From Rusavskia elegans (lineage: Eukaryota > Ascomycota > Lecanoromycetes > Teloschistales > Teloschistaceae): 64,000 bases of DNA. The notes under the pieces are model-generated. The model did no database searches. It saw only the letters and a program-made list of their open reading frames with translations, and had not been told where the DNA came from. The translations under genes were made by a program, and so were the position numbers. The DNA is taken from positions 1-64,000 of the forward strand of contig SAUG01000118.1 in assembly GCA_011316305.1 (NCBI GenBank), given 5' to 3'. Positions 34,788-46,445 of this stretch are shown piece after piece. Every line of letters begins with the position of its first letter. The stretch's first letter is position 1.

Positions 34788-35083
34788 GATATTTGAGTGG
34801 GAACGGTGGGTGGAATGTTGTGGGCTGGATCGCTTGAATGCATCGTTCATGTATGAGTATGTTCGAGATGGATGATATCTAAACCAATCCTAAAATGCTC
34901 GTGACATGGGTATCTAAATGTTTGTGGTAACGGTAAATAATATTGGGGTGGAGTCTCTCGGACGTTGAAGATTGCCTATCACAAATTGAAAATCTTCCTG
35001 TTCCTCCGATCCTTTCCCGAAAAGTCGAATCCGATAGTCCGGTTATCATGCTGCTGGTCGCGACGTCAAGGTTCCACGAGCAA

Positions 35084-37004
35084 TCATTCCTCCAAAGCCC
35101 AATCAAACTTCTTGAACGCCTCCTTAAACTTCCCCGCATCCTCCAGCTCCTCCTGATCCGTCTGTTCACAATCCCTCCAATCCCTCCTCCCCTCCAACCC
35201 CAGCAACTTCGCCATCACCTTCCGCCCAAACTGGATATCGAACCGAAAAGTCGCACTCAGGGGCAGAACCAAGCACTTCTGCTTCCCTCTCTTCTCCTCC
35301 CCATCTTCCCCTCCATCAGCATCAGCAACCAAGCCCCCTCCATCATCCTGTCCATCCACCTTATCATCATCCAACGGCATCCAGATCCACACGCGGAAGA
35401 AATCTCCCTTTTCCACCGTGCCGTCACCTATGTCCTTGGTGCGGAAAGTGACAGGGTACTTCTCGTTTTCGGCCTCGACTTTGAATGCCGCTTCCACTAA
35501 ACCCTTTTTGACCAAGTCTGCGGGTACGGGCAGGAATTGCCAATGGTTGTGGATGCCCGCCGCGCGACTGACGTCCCAGGTCACCGCGCCCAGTTTCTCT
35601 CCGGGGCGGGAGAGGAGGAAACTATGGAGGCCGCGGCGGTATCGTTGCATTTCTTTATAGGTGCGAGCGCGGTCTTCGGGGATTGGGATGCTGCTCAGCG
35701 TTGGGGAGTGTTCGAGAGGAATTATTAGGAGGTGGGTGGGAGACGGGAGGTTGGGGTAGGTTGAAGAGGTGCTGAGGGGACCCTTCGCCGTGGTGAGGTA
35801 GGTTTCGTTTGCGATGGAGGCGATGAGGTTGGTGTTGACCTTTGAGCTGGACAAGCAGAAGAAGCAGTCTTTGGGGCCGGGTGGCGGTTTGGTGTATCGA
35901 GAGCGTTTGTGGGGGCGGTAATGATCGCCTCTGCTGTTGGGGACAGAGAAACGGGAATAGGACTGTTCTTGGTCGGGCAGTCGTTGACGTTTTTGCGCGG
36001 TTGTGAAGGGGGAGGCTGTCGTTTCTGGTGGAAGAGTAAGAGGGACTGAGGAGGTGGGGTCGATGGTGAATGCATAGAGGGATTTCTGCTTAGAAGGATT
36101 GTCTGAGGATGCTAGACTAATGAAACGAGTGATATGCTTGGTATCCGGCTCGTCTTCCGTAGGTCGATGGAAGAATGGTTCACGCTCATAGAAAGCATCA
36201 CTTGTAGTACCGAAATGGTAACGAGGGCGCAGGGCTGAGCAAAGGTTGGCGGTGTACTGTTCACCTGCTGGAGCTTCGATGCCATCTGGTAAACTTATCT
36301 TTGAGCCCTTACGAATGTCTGCAGGCCAGTGACTGGTCAGTAGAATGTCTGTCGAGTTAGCGCCACGTAGCGCTTTCGCATCATCCTCAGTATGGAATGG
36401 TAGGTATTTGTCCTTGGATACGCCAGCGAGGATAGTTGGATCGAGTGATCCAGCAAGGTTAACGATACGGAGCCCTTCGGACGTCTTCATCGTCGATCTC
36501 TTGCCTAGGAAGTAGAGATTTGGGCACAACTCATCATCGGATTTCTCTAGTTTTTCGATGACCGAAGTCGGCAGTGGGTGTTTTCCAACAGTAAAGTAGG
36601 TGGGCAGAGGGATTTCGATCTTGCCGTTGATCAATGCAGACACATTCATGTCATTCTCATCAGAAGGACTTTCAGGACCAGCGAAGAAGTCGCCAAGTAT
36701 GATGGCCAGCGAGAAGGAGTTCTTTGAATGAAGCTTGGCGATCTTCTCGAGGACAGGGCGGAAATTCCCTGCCGCAGGGCCGGAGACGATGCTGTAGGGT
36801 CACATTAACGTTTGTTTTGTTTTGATGCGAATAAGAATGTTAGACAAGTCTCCATGAATTGGAAATACTGCAACCCGCTCGAAAGTGACATTTGGATGAC
36901 ATGAAATTGAAACCCAATTTGAGTGGCCTTACACGGGCTTGACATTCCAAAAGAGGTCAAAAGGAAAGGTAACATAGATATATCACTCACATTTTGGATG
37001 CCAT
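35084..37004 (-). CDS. drn1: CwfJ/Drn1-family spliceosome-associated protein
   Basis: Two exons, complement(35084..36791, 36991..37004), 573 aa. The first coding exon is 14 nt (MASKI), joined by a 199-nt intron (GTGAGT..TACAG) to IVSGPAAGNFRPVLEKI. The N-terminal part is a metallophosphatase-like domain (LAIILGDFFAGPE, YFTVGKHPLP) lacking most metal ligands, as in Drn1. The C-terminal part holds the CwfJ_C_1 HIT-like domain (KDCFFCLSS, THLLIIPLEHSP, AAGIHNHWQFLPVP) and CwfJ_C_2, ending in WALEE. In yeast Drn1 associates with the debranching enzyme Dbr1 and helps lariat turnover; S. pombe Cwf19 is related. It is nuclear. It shares a 211-bp divergent promoter with UTP20. Confidence 0.88.
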
Positions 37005-37215
37005 GGCTCCCTTTCCAATGGTCCGCAATTCGTTGTGTGGCTATTGGAGGTTCATGCCGTAAAGAAAAAGTAGAGAAAGTCTGACGGGTGGCGAAATTTG
37101 ATAGACATGGCGCTAGACGGATGAATTCAACCGAAGAACTAGCGCGGTGATTTTCTGAAAATACGTGTGGTGCAACATTTTCTCATATCGCAGGAGGGTC
37201 CAGCCAGCAGCGAAA
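37005..37215. promoter_or_regulatory. Short divergent promoter, Drn1 / UTP20
   Basis: Only 211 bp separate the start codons of two RNA-processing genes, so their promoters must overlap. This is compatible with co-regulation of splicing and ribosome-biogenesis factors. No specific motif was identified. Confidence 0.5.
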
Positions 37216-40200
37216 ATGACCGCAATGTCTTCTGGTAGGACCTCGCGACCCAACAAAATTGTCAAAAGTGGGACAACATCTACGAGAAAGCACCCCTTTC
37301 AGTCCTTCAACCAACGGATTGCCAAGTTGAACATTGATCCCATCCACAAGACTCGACGGACCGATACCGAGATCAATGAGGACGACCCTACAGCGTCATA
37401 TTTCAAAACAGATCTGAACCGATGGAAAGACTTGAATCTGTCAGAGAACTTCTCCAATTTTTGCCGCGAGGTTTCGCCCTTATGCGATTCTTTGCCCCAA
37501 GTCCTTCATTACCATGCGGACATTACGAGCATCCTCACAGCTTATATTCGAAAAGGAGATCCACATTCCCTCGAACCGTTGTTGAGCCTTCTGGCATCTT
37601 TCGCGCATGATCTGGCATCAAAATTCGAGCCTCATTTCTCAGATGCCGTCACTTTGGTAACCTCATTAGCTGCAAAGCACTCGGATGTTGAAGTCATCGA
37701 ATGGAGCTTCAACTGTCTGGCATGGCTTTTCAAGTATTTGTCGCGCCTTTTGGTGCCAGACCTTCGTCCACTGCTTCGAGTCATGTCACCATTCTTGGGG
37801 AAAGAGCCCCAGAAGTTTTTCACCACGAGATTTGCCGCCGAGTCCATGTCATTTCTCGTGAGAAAAGCAGCCCTGGTCTATCACAAGAATCAAATACCAC
37901 TAGAGAATGCCATCGACTTTATTCTGGATGAAGTGGACCAAGCGGAGAAGCAGGGGCGCATTGTACCCTTGTACTATCAAGGACTGAAAACGCTGCTAGT
38001 GGACGCCATCAAAGGCATTGATAGAGGGCTTCATTCGTCTGGGCCCACGCTCTACGGTTGTTTCGCGAAAGGAGTTCTTTCTGAGAGTGTAGCGATAAAA
38101 GGCCGTATAGAAATACTTGAAGGGGTCACTGTGGGCCTGATCCACCACACAGAAGCATCGACTTTTCAGCCAATACTGGAAGTTGCGCTACGAGCGATTG
38201 ATGAAGCAACCAGTCAGAAAGCCATTGGGAGATCTCTGAATGCTGTTCTAGGCATTTGTGAACGTCTGCTTTGCGTTTTGTGTACAGTAAGAAAAGGCTC
38301 AAGAATCCAAAAATGGGGTTCGACGCTGGATGCACTGCTAAATTTGCTAAAAGCAAGGGAAGAGCGGGATACAGAACCCACACCAGCTCTTTTTGAGGCG
38401 GCAGTGGTGGTCATGCAATCAGCGCCCTTGGATGAGCTAATTTCAAGAATTCGACCGATCGTGGATCGGATCGTGGACAACCGCAATCAAGGCCAGTTCC
38501 TCGTCTTCTGCAAACTCTTTCGGGAGCTTGACAAGGAGCGATTTGACAGCTTGATCCATCCCTATTTTGTAAAGTGGGTCAATTTTGTTGTTGTTGCAGC
38601 TAGTAAGACTAATTACGCTGTAGATTCTTAGGATCACATTGGCAGTCACAACAGGAGCGAATTTGTTTGATTCTGCCAAATATGGTTGGAGGAAGTCCCG
38701 AGGCCAAGATCACTTGTCCTACTGCTTCGGAAAAAGACACGATCAATCAATTCCAAACCGCTGAAGTATCCGGAGAACAGTCGTCGATTGCCGATTGCTA
38801 CAACTATCTAGCAGCTCTTCCCAAAATGAATGTATCCACCACGACGCTAGATGCAATCATGCAAGTCCTGCGGTCAATGATACGTTCGTCCTTGGAAATT
38901 CCAGCACAGGTCAATCATAAAACTACATTCAGCCTTGGCGCTGGTCTGAAGGCTTGCGCAGAACACGAAAGTACACTGGACAGCACAGGCCCAAAGCTTT
39001 GGCGCTCTTTGACTTTTGCAGCGGAGCATTACAAGACTCTACCCTTGTTCTTAGAGGGAGTTTTGATTTCATTGAAGAATGAGAGAACGGTCCCCGAAGC
39101 TCTCCTGAATGATCTCGTATACCATATGATCGAGAACCTCCATTCCTCATCTCATGCGCTTCGAGGTCTCGCCTTAAAGATTATCGCAACTGCCTATATC
39201 AAGGTCAACGGCGGCGAAGAGGACACACTTGCGACAGCACTCACGATCGAAAGCATGCCGCTTGATCTCAAATCTGCCCGAACAATAGCATTGTATATTC
39301 GGAAGCTTGGCTCCCAATTCAAGGTTGACGACCTCCACCCCTGGATACAGAAAGCTATCCCACACTTTTGTTTCGGTATCCAGACCTTCAAGCTCTCCCC
39401 ACTGTGGGACGATGCTATCGAAGTACTCAAGCAAATCTGTGAACATCAGCCAGGTGAGGAGATAATCGCAGATCTAGCCTTCCGGTGGCTGGAGACGCCT
39501 GTTTCAGGACAGGGAAGTGCGGATATGATCGTGGAGAATCCACCTTCGAGGTCGTTAGGCGAATACGAATGCTCAAATTTGATCAACATCGATGCAGCCC
39601 ATATTCGTCATAGGACTGAACTAGAACATCCCAAAGAGCAAAGTATCAAACGGTTTCGAGACAGTCACGCAATGTCGCAAGGGCTCGTGATGAATGCATC
39701 TACCATTGCGTTGCGCGTTCTTCTAGGAATACCCAAGATTGCTGAGAAGAGATCACGTCGCCTGGTCCCATTGTTCTTAGACTGGTCAGCTACTGAGGAT
39801 GACCAGAAGTCTTCGAATGAACAAACGCCACCAACCAGCAAGGAAGATAGATTTTCTGACAACCAAAGATTGAATCGTCAAGATCGTAAGAGTCTTTTGC
39901 GCCTGTTCGCGCTTTTCAGCAATCCAAAGGTTCTGTACCGGTCTGAGGAGGTGTTCAATACCCTGCGTACTCTGCTCGCCAATGGCGATGTTGAAATTCA
40001 GACATCTGCACTTAATGCTATCTTTGCATGGAAACTAGATGCGATACAACCATATCGGGAACATTTGCTCAACATCCTGGACGATTCTAGGTTCAGAGAT
40101 GAGATATCCACCTTCTTGCATACAGATGGACAAACCAGTAGTATACAGTACGAGCACAGATCTCAGCTCATGCCGATCTTGCTACGGTTGCTGTACGGCA

Positions 40201-43200
40201 AATTGACTACTAGGACTGGCAATCAGACTGCCAAAAGAACCCAAAGTTTGAAACGAAAGGTTATTTTCGAAGCCCTCTCTCAATTTGAAGATGAAGAGAT
40301 ACAACAATTCCTGAACATAGCACTCGGATCCACTATACCGTCCCAGATTATCAATTCTGATGGACAGTTCAAAGCTATCTCATCTCAGGGTATCCTCCCG
40401 CCACGCAAGCTGATAGGCCTTCTGAACATGATTAGAGACCTGCTCACTACCCTAGGCAGTCGCCTAGCTTCATTTACACCAACGCTGGTGAAGACCGTGG
40501 TATACTGCATGGTGTGGGCTTGCGGGACATCTTCTCAAGAGCATACAGGCGCAGATAATCCTGATGGTCCCAATACATCGTTGGTGAAGAACATAAGGCA
40601 ACTGGGCTTGCAGTGTCTAAATTTGTTGTTCCAACATTGTGCCATTTCGGACATTCAAGTCTATCTACCTGTAATATTTGAACACTGTATCAACCCTAGA
40701 GTCGATTCTCTTCCAACCGAAACGGCACAATCGGTTTCAGCATTATTACAATTGTTTTCAACTTGGGCATCATCGACTCGGCTGGTATTCCTCCTGGTGC
40801 AGTGCAAAGCGTCCCTGATTGGAACTATCAGCAGCTGTTTGAAGATCGAATTTGCCAAGGAAGAAGTCAAAGCATTCGTTCTGGACAACATTTTAAAGAG
40901 GTTACTTCTGTTAGTTGAGTCCGAGCAAAGTCCGGAGGATAGGGAGCAGCAACTTCAACTTCTCGACCGCGTACTTCGACCTAATCTTGACGTCTTCTTA
41001 GTCCACGTTGGTACATTGCTTCGTGGAAGTCCTACCAGGGACCTCTTGGCTTCTGCCATCGATTTTGTAACCCGATTAGCACCAATCGTCCAAGGATCAG
41101 CTCAGACGAATAATATACTCGGGATAGCTTCCTTTCTTCTTACTCAACCATCGCAACGGGTCAGTCCAAGGGTCAAAGGTGACCTGTTACAGATCCTGCG
41201 TCACTTTGTACCCAAATGTGACTTTCACGCAACGGAAGATTTACAAGATACTATTTTCGTCACAATTTCCTCGCTCTTTGGGTACTTCAAGGACCGCAGC
41301 AACCGCATTGCTCTTGTTGAAGTCTTGTGTACCCTGGCGGAGAAAGATCAGGAGCTCCAGAGACCCGCGGCTTTATGCAAAAGTCTCAATTCATACTCTG
41401 CAAACAAAGTCGATGAACCAGATTTTGATGAGAGACTGCAAGCCTTCAGTGCGATCAACGAGCACCAATTCCGCGTCCTGACTGAAAAAGAATGGCGTCC
41501 CATCCTTTCCAACATGCTCTACTATATCAAGGATGCAGAAGAGCTAGCAATCAGGTCTAACGCTTCTTTCGCGTTGTGCCGCTTCATCGAGGCCAACCCA
41601 GTCACCGCATCAGACATGAGCTCCCAGAAAAGTGGCTTGACATACTCCACACTCTTGCCAGCTTTACGCAAAGGTGCTTCTGACGCGTCGGAGCTTGTTA
41701 GGGCAGAGTACCTAGCCGTTATGGCGCACCTGGTCCGATTTAATCCTGAATGGGATGAGGTCAATGACATGAGTGTTCTTCTAGTCGGTGATGACGAGGA
41801 AGCATCGTTTTTCAGCAATGTATTGCACATCCAGCAGCATCGGCGGCTAAGAGCACTTCGACGTCTATCCGCCGAGGCTCGTCAAGACCACTTACAAGCC
41901 AACAATGTGGCGCACTTCTTCTTGCCCTTGATCGAGCACTTCATCTTTGATCAAGCAGAAGACGAGAGCGCGCACAACCTGACCTCTGAGACCATTGTGA
42001 CTGTTGGTGCACTCGCTTTATCCCTAGACTGGCCCCAATACAGAGCAGTCTTCCGTAGGTATGTCGGCTGTATTGAAAGCAGACCCACTCTTGAGAAAAG
42101 TCTTATCAAGCTCGTTGGCGTTATGACAGAGTCCTTGAGCTCAGTATCAGAACAAGGAGCAGAACGCTTGGCAGGTGTCCATGGGGAGGAGCAGGATGTT
42201 GTGGAGGCGAGCTCACCACAAAAGCATGGCCGATTAGGCAAAACGATACCAAGGCACGATAAGCTTGCGGATGACCTGAAGAAGCATCTGCTGCCTGCGC
42301 TGGCAAAGTACCTTCACCAAAAAGATGAATCAACCGTCAGTCTTAGAGTCCCAGTCGCAGTATCGGCGGTGAAGCTGCTCAAACTGCTACCTCCAGATCA
42401 AGTTGCAGGATCTTTGCCACCAATACTGACGGATGTTTGCAACATCCTGCGTAGCCGAGCCCAGGAGTCGAGGGACCTGACAAGGAAGACACTTATGGAT
42501 ATTGCAGATGTTGTAGGCCCAGCGTATTTTGGATTCATCATCAAAGAATTGCGAAGAGCACTGGCTCGCGGTTACCAGCTGCACGTGCTTTCTTACACAG
42601 TGCATTCGTTACTGGTCGGAACGGCTTCAAAGTTCAAGCTGGGCGACCTGGACTACTGCCTCCCACAGATAGTGGCTATCATCATGGATGACACCTTTGG
42701 TGCGACAGGCCAAGAGAAAGATGCAGAGGAGTACATAAGCAGAATGAAAGAGGTGAAAAGCAGCAAAAGCTACGATTCAATGGAGATTGTTGCAAAGACG
42801 GCTACAGCAGAGCATTTCCTATACCTCGTTCGGCCAATTCAAAGCCTACTAGAAGAGCGACTTGATCTAAAGATGACTAGAAAGGTCGATGAGCTCCTGA
42901 GACGTGTAGGTGTGGGTCTACTCCATAACCCAACCATCCAGAGTCGCCAGGTTCTGATTTTCTGCCATGAGATCATTAGAGAAACCTACAGGTCAAGTGA
43001 AGAGCACCGCGACCAAACATCAGCACAGTCTCAGCGTAACAAGAGGTTCCTAGTCAGTATTAAAGGAACTCCCAAATCCCACCGTGGAAGCACATCGTCC
43101 TATAGGTACAAGCTTATCCGTTTTGCTTTTGACCTACTCCGCTCCATCTTGCACCGGTTCGATGATCTGCAAACGCCGGCTAATCTGGCAGGCTTCATGC

Positions 43201-45101
43201 CCATGATGGGCGACGCAATGGTTCAGTCCAACGAGGAGGTCCAGATGGCTGCAACCAGACTACTGACCACAGTCATTAAAGTACCCTTGCAGGAAATTGA
43301 CAATAACGCCGTCGTCTACGTCTCAGAAGCTGTCAAGATCATTAAGGCGTCTCCAACAACCAACACAGAGCTCGCACAGGCAGCCTTGAAACTCGTATCT
43401 GCAATCCTCCGAGAGAGACGAGATGTTGGAGTGCGAGAGATTGATGTCGCCTACTTGCTCAAACGTATCCAGCCTGATCTCGAAGAACTTGATCGTCAGG
43501 GCGTGGCCTTCACTTTTCTGAAAGCTGTCATGGCTCGCAAGATAGTCATTGTGGAGGTTTATGAGATTCTCGAAACGGTTGCTTCTATGATGATCACGAA
43601 TCAAACAAAAAGCGCCAGAGACCAAGCGCGAAGCGTATACTTCGATTTCCTGACCCATTATCCCCAGGGGAAAGGACGTTTTGCGAAGCAATCGACATTT
43701 CTCGTCAAGAATCTTGACTATAAATACTACGAGGGCCGACAATCAGTAATGGAAGTCATCCACCTTCTCCTAACTAAGTTGAACGACGACCTCCAGCAAG
43801 CTGCTTTGGGAACATTCTTCATGCCTTTGGTCATGGTGATTGTCAACGATGAGTCCCTTCCGTGCAGGGAGATGGCAGGCGCCTTGCTTAAAACTTGTTT
43901 CGAGAAAGCCGATTCCGAGAGATTAGAGTCATTCTCAACACTACTTCGAGCATGGTTATCGAAGTCGGACCAGCCTCTGCTTCTTCGAGTTGCCATCCAG
44001 GTCTTTGGAATTTATTGTGAAACCCATGGAACAAAAGCGGAGAAAGATTTTCCAATCCTGTTCGGTCACCTTACCCGAATATTGAAGGCCAACCTCAACG
44101 ACTCTACAACAGCGGATTGGGAATTGGTGTATTATGCTCTCCAGACCTTCCTTAAAGTATGCCAGTTGTTCCCAGCCCCAAGCTTCGCTGCGAATACCGC
44201 TGCGCTATGGGCATGCATACGGCAAGGTCTGTCCTTTCCGCATGTGTGGGTCAAGCTGTCGGCGGCCAGATTGATGGGCATGTTCTTCGGAGACTTGGCG
44301 AGGACCAATGCAGACATCGAAACGCCCGAGCTACCACTCAAAGGGTCTAATGGACTTCGTCTGGGCAGGTTGGAGATGGAGCACATCACTAAAGCTTCAC
44401 TTGCGCTGCTGAAAGCCCCAGCAGTTAGCGAAGAGCTTGCCACGCAGAGTGTACGTAACCTGGTGTTCCTCGCCAAAATGATGAACAGCACGTCACTAAG
44501 ATGGGATGTTGGTAAGATGGATGGAGGGACCATTGTTGATGACGATTTCGGCGAAAGCGAAGATGAATCATCGGATCCAAAGCTCAGGGATGACACCCAA
44601 GGTGGTCTCGATTTCATTTTCCAGTGCGCGTCAGCCATCTTACGCCGTGGTCCGCTGACTACGCGGGAAAGCTCTCTCATCCCTGTGAAGGCAGCCATGC
44701 AAATTATTTGGGCTTTGTGCAACAATTTTTCGACTGAAGTAGTCAGACAGTACATTGAGACCATCTTGCTGCCACTTCAGAATCTTACGGACCCATCGAT
44801 ACCGCCCCCTTTCTCCAGTGACGAAGCATTCGTTAATAGCTACAAGACTCTTCTTTCCCACGCTTCCGAGATCATGGACATGCTGCAAAAGAAGCTGGGG
44901 ACAATGGAGTACGTCGTGCATCTGAACAAAGTAAGAGAAGGGATCAAAGGGCGAAGAGAAGACCGGAGAGTGAAGAGAAGGATCGAGGCTGTTGCAGATC
45001 CAGAAAAGATGGGAAGATTCAAGCAGAGAAAAGGAGAGAAGAAGAAAGAAAAGCGAAAAGAAAAGAGCGCTGGCGAGAGAAGCAAGAGGAGGGGCTGGTA
45101 A
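37216..45101 (+). CDS. UTP20: U3 snoRNP / SSU processome component UTP20
   Basis: Two exons, 37216..38573 and 38624..45101, 2611 aa, the usual size for UTP20/DRIM. The 50-nt intron (GTGGGT..TGTAG with a GACTAAT branch) joins HPYFVK to FLGSHWQSQQERICLILP and is the only choice that restores the frame at a normal intron length. Family-typical features: an N-terminal basic motif (RKHPFQSFNQRIAKLNID), helical ARM/HEAT-like repeats throughout, the DRIM region in the middle, and a very basic tail (RRVKRRIEAV..KKKEKRKEKS) expected for a nucleolar protein. It scaffolds early 18S rRNA processing in the small-subunit processome. A second in-frame ATG at 37225 is an alternative start. Confidence 0.93.
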
Positions 45102-45458
45102 AAGCGCACGATGATATGATAATGATTGAGCATAGCCCGGCGCATGTGAAGGATACTACTTGACAAGGAGCCCCAGAGTCTACCTGTTGGTGCAATGACT
45201 GGCTGGGTAAGAAGGACAGCTTTAGCTGGTCCTACTGTGTTTATGTACGGAGATTCATGTGACTACATCCGATAACATGAATATGTCCGTTTCTATTCGA
45301 TCGGAGGGGTGCTTCAAACGCCGCTGAGTATCCGCTCATGCCAATACTAATACAAAGCCCTCGGTCTCTCGTCATAATCAAAGTGACAGCTTTCGAAATT
45401 TGTCCCGATTACGCTTCCTTGGCATACTTTGTTTTGAAATCCGATGTAGCGACCCTCC
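45102..45458. other. Convergent 3' region, no gene seen
   Basis: Lies between the stops of UTP20 and the Zim17 gene. Nothing beyond expected transcript ends is recognised. Confidence 0.4.
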
Positions 45459-46007
45459 TTATGGAGCTCCCCTAGTCCCCTCCTCATTCCAAAACTCCAC
45501 ATCGCCTCCCGGCCCCACTCTCCCCCTCTTCACCAGCTCACCTTTCTCCCTCAGGATATCCTCGAGTGTCATTCTCTTATCCGAGAAGATCCTCAGATGA
45601 TCGCTGATAACATGCCTGTTCTTACAACTTGGACAAGTCACCAGCACAGTGCCCTTCTCGTAGCCGTGCTTTGATACCGTGTGAGTGGATCGGTTGGTGC
45701 AGGGTTTGCAGGTAAAAGTGAGCTGGTATTTGGGCGTGTCGGCTAGCGGGATTTCAGCGGACGAGGTATCGACTGTGGGAATTGTGGGCGAAGCGAGGGA
45801 GGAAGTTGTAGAGTGGAGGGGCCGATGACGAGAAGATGACTGTGTGTGTAGCGGTGGGAGGCGCCGGAGGGCCGATAGAGTGGATAGTGGGTTTCTGGTG
45901 GCTTGATGAGATAGAAGCCTGTTATTCGAGAGTTGTGGTCTTGCTTTGGCCGAATGTCTTGGTCGCAGTTGTTTGAATATCTGGAGGAGGTTGCTGCGTG
46001 ACTGCAT
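45459..46007 (-). CDS. ZIM17: Zim17/Hep1-type mitochondrial DNL zinc finger protein
   Basis: Single exon, 182 aa. I choose the ATG at 46007 (MQSRSNLLQIFKQLRPRHSA) because it begins a basic, Ser-rich, acid-free segment fitting a mitochondrial presequence; the open frame extends further upstream without such character. The core is a DNL zinc finger with two Cys pairs: FTCKPC and TCPSC, then KNRHVISDHLRIFSD with the family Asp-His-Leu. Zim17/Hep1 keeps mitochondrial Hsp70 soluble in the matrix and so supports protein import and Fe-S assembly. The tail after the finger is short and ends in a charged stretch, as usual. Confidence 0.88.
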   Translation of the reverse strand: MQSRSNLLQIFKQLRPRHSAKARPQLSNNRLLSHQATRNPLSTLSALRRLPPLHTQSSSRHRPLHSTTSSLASPTIPTVDTSSAEIPLADTPKYQLTFTCKPCTNRSTHTVSKHGYEKGTVLVTCPSCKNRHVISDHLRIFSDKRMTLEDILREKGELVKRGRVGPGGDVEFWNEEGTRGAP

Positions 46008-46445
46008 TCTGGCACTTGATATGGCGATGACTATAACTCTGAGCAAAGCTTGGTGATACTCTACTGGAGAGTAGTAGTAATAAACTTTCGATTGGTCTAT
46101 TTTTACCTGAAATCTCTTAGCGTGTGCATGGACCAAGGCGCCTGGATGAACCTCGGCTCTCAGAATTACCGCTTTCGGCGCTACGATGTGAAGATCCAAA
46201 GATCACCAACACATTCCTTTCAACGTCCAGCATTTGCCTCTCCCTTTCAAGCTTTCACATCCTTCAACCCCTTTGAAGGTAGCTTTTGAAAACTCTTGCT
46301 GAGAGATAGCACATCCGCCATGTCTTCAAAGACCAAGAGCCTTCTTTGATGGCGACGACAACCTTGGAAGAAACAGCAATCGATACTGAGCTATATCCTG
46401 TCTTACGAATGCCTTGAATCCATCACTGCCACAAGAAGGGGTATC
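46008..46445. promoter_or_regulatory. Divergent promoter region, Zim17 / cullin-3
   Basis: Lies between the divergent Zim17 and cullin-3 start codons. No gene is seen. I recognise no clear factor site. Confidence 0.35.

Noticed and set aside
38603..38631. Possible 29-nt intron GTAAGA..TTAG in UTP20
   Set aside because: Canonical-looking ends and a branch site, but too short for a fungal intron; the 50-nt intron 38574-38623 restores the frame and gives a better protein.
44132..44764. 210-aa antisense frame inside UTP20
   Set aside because: Shadow of a strongly supported gene.
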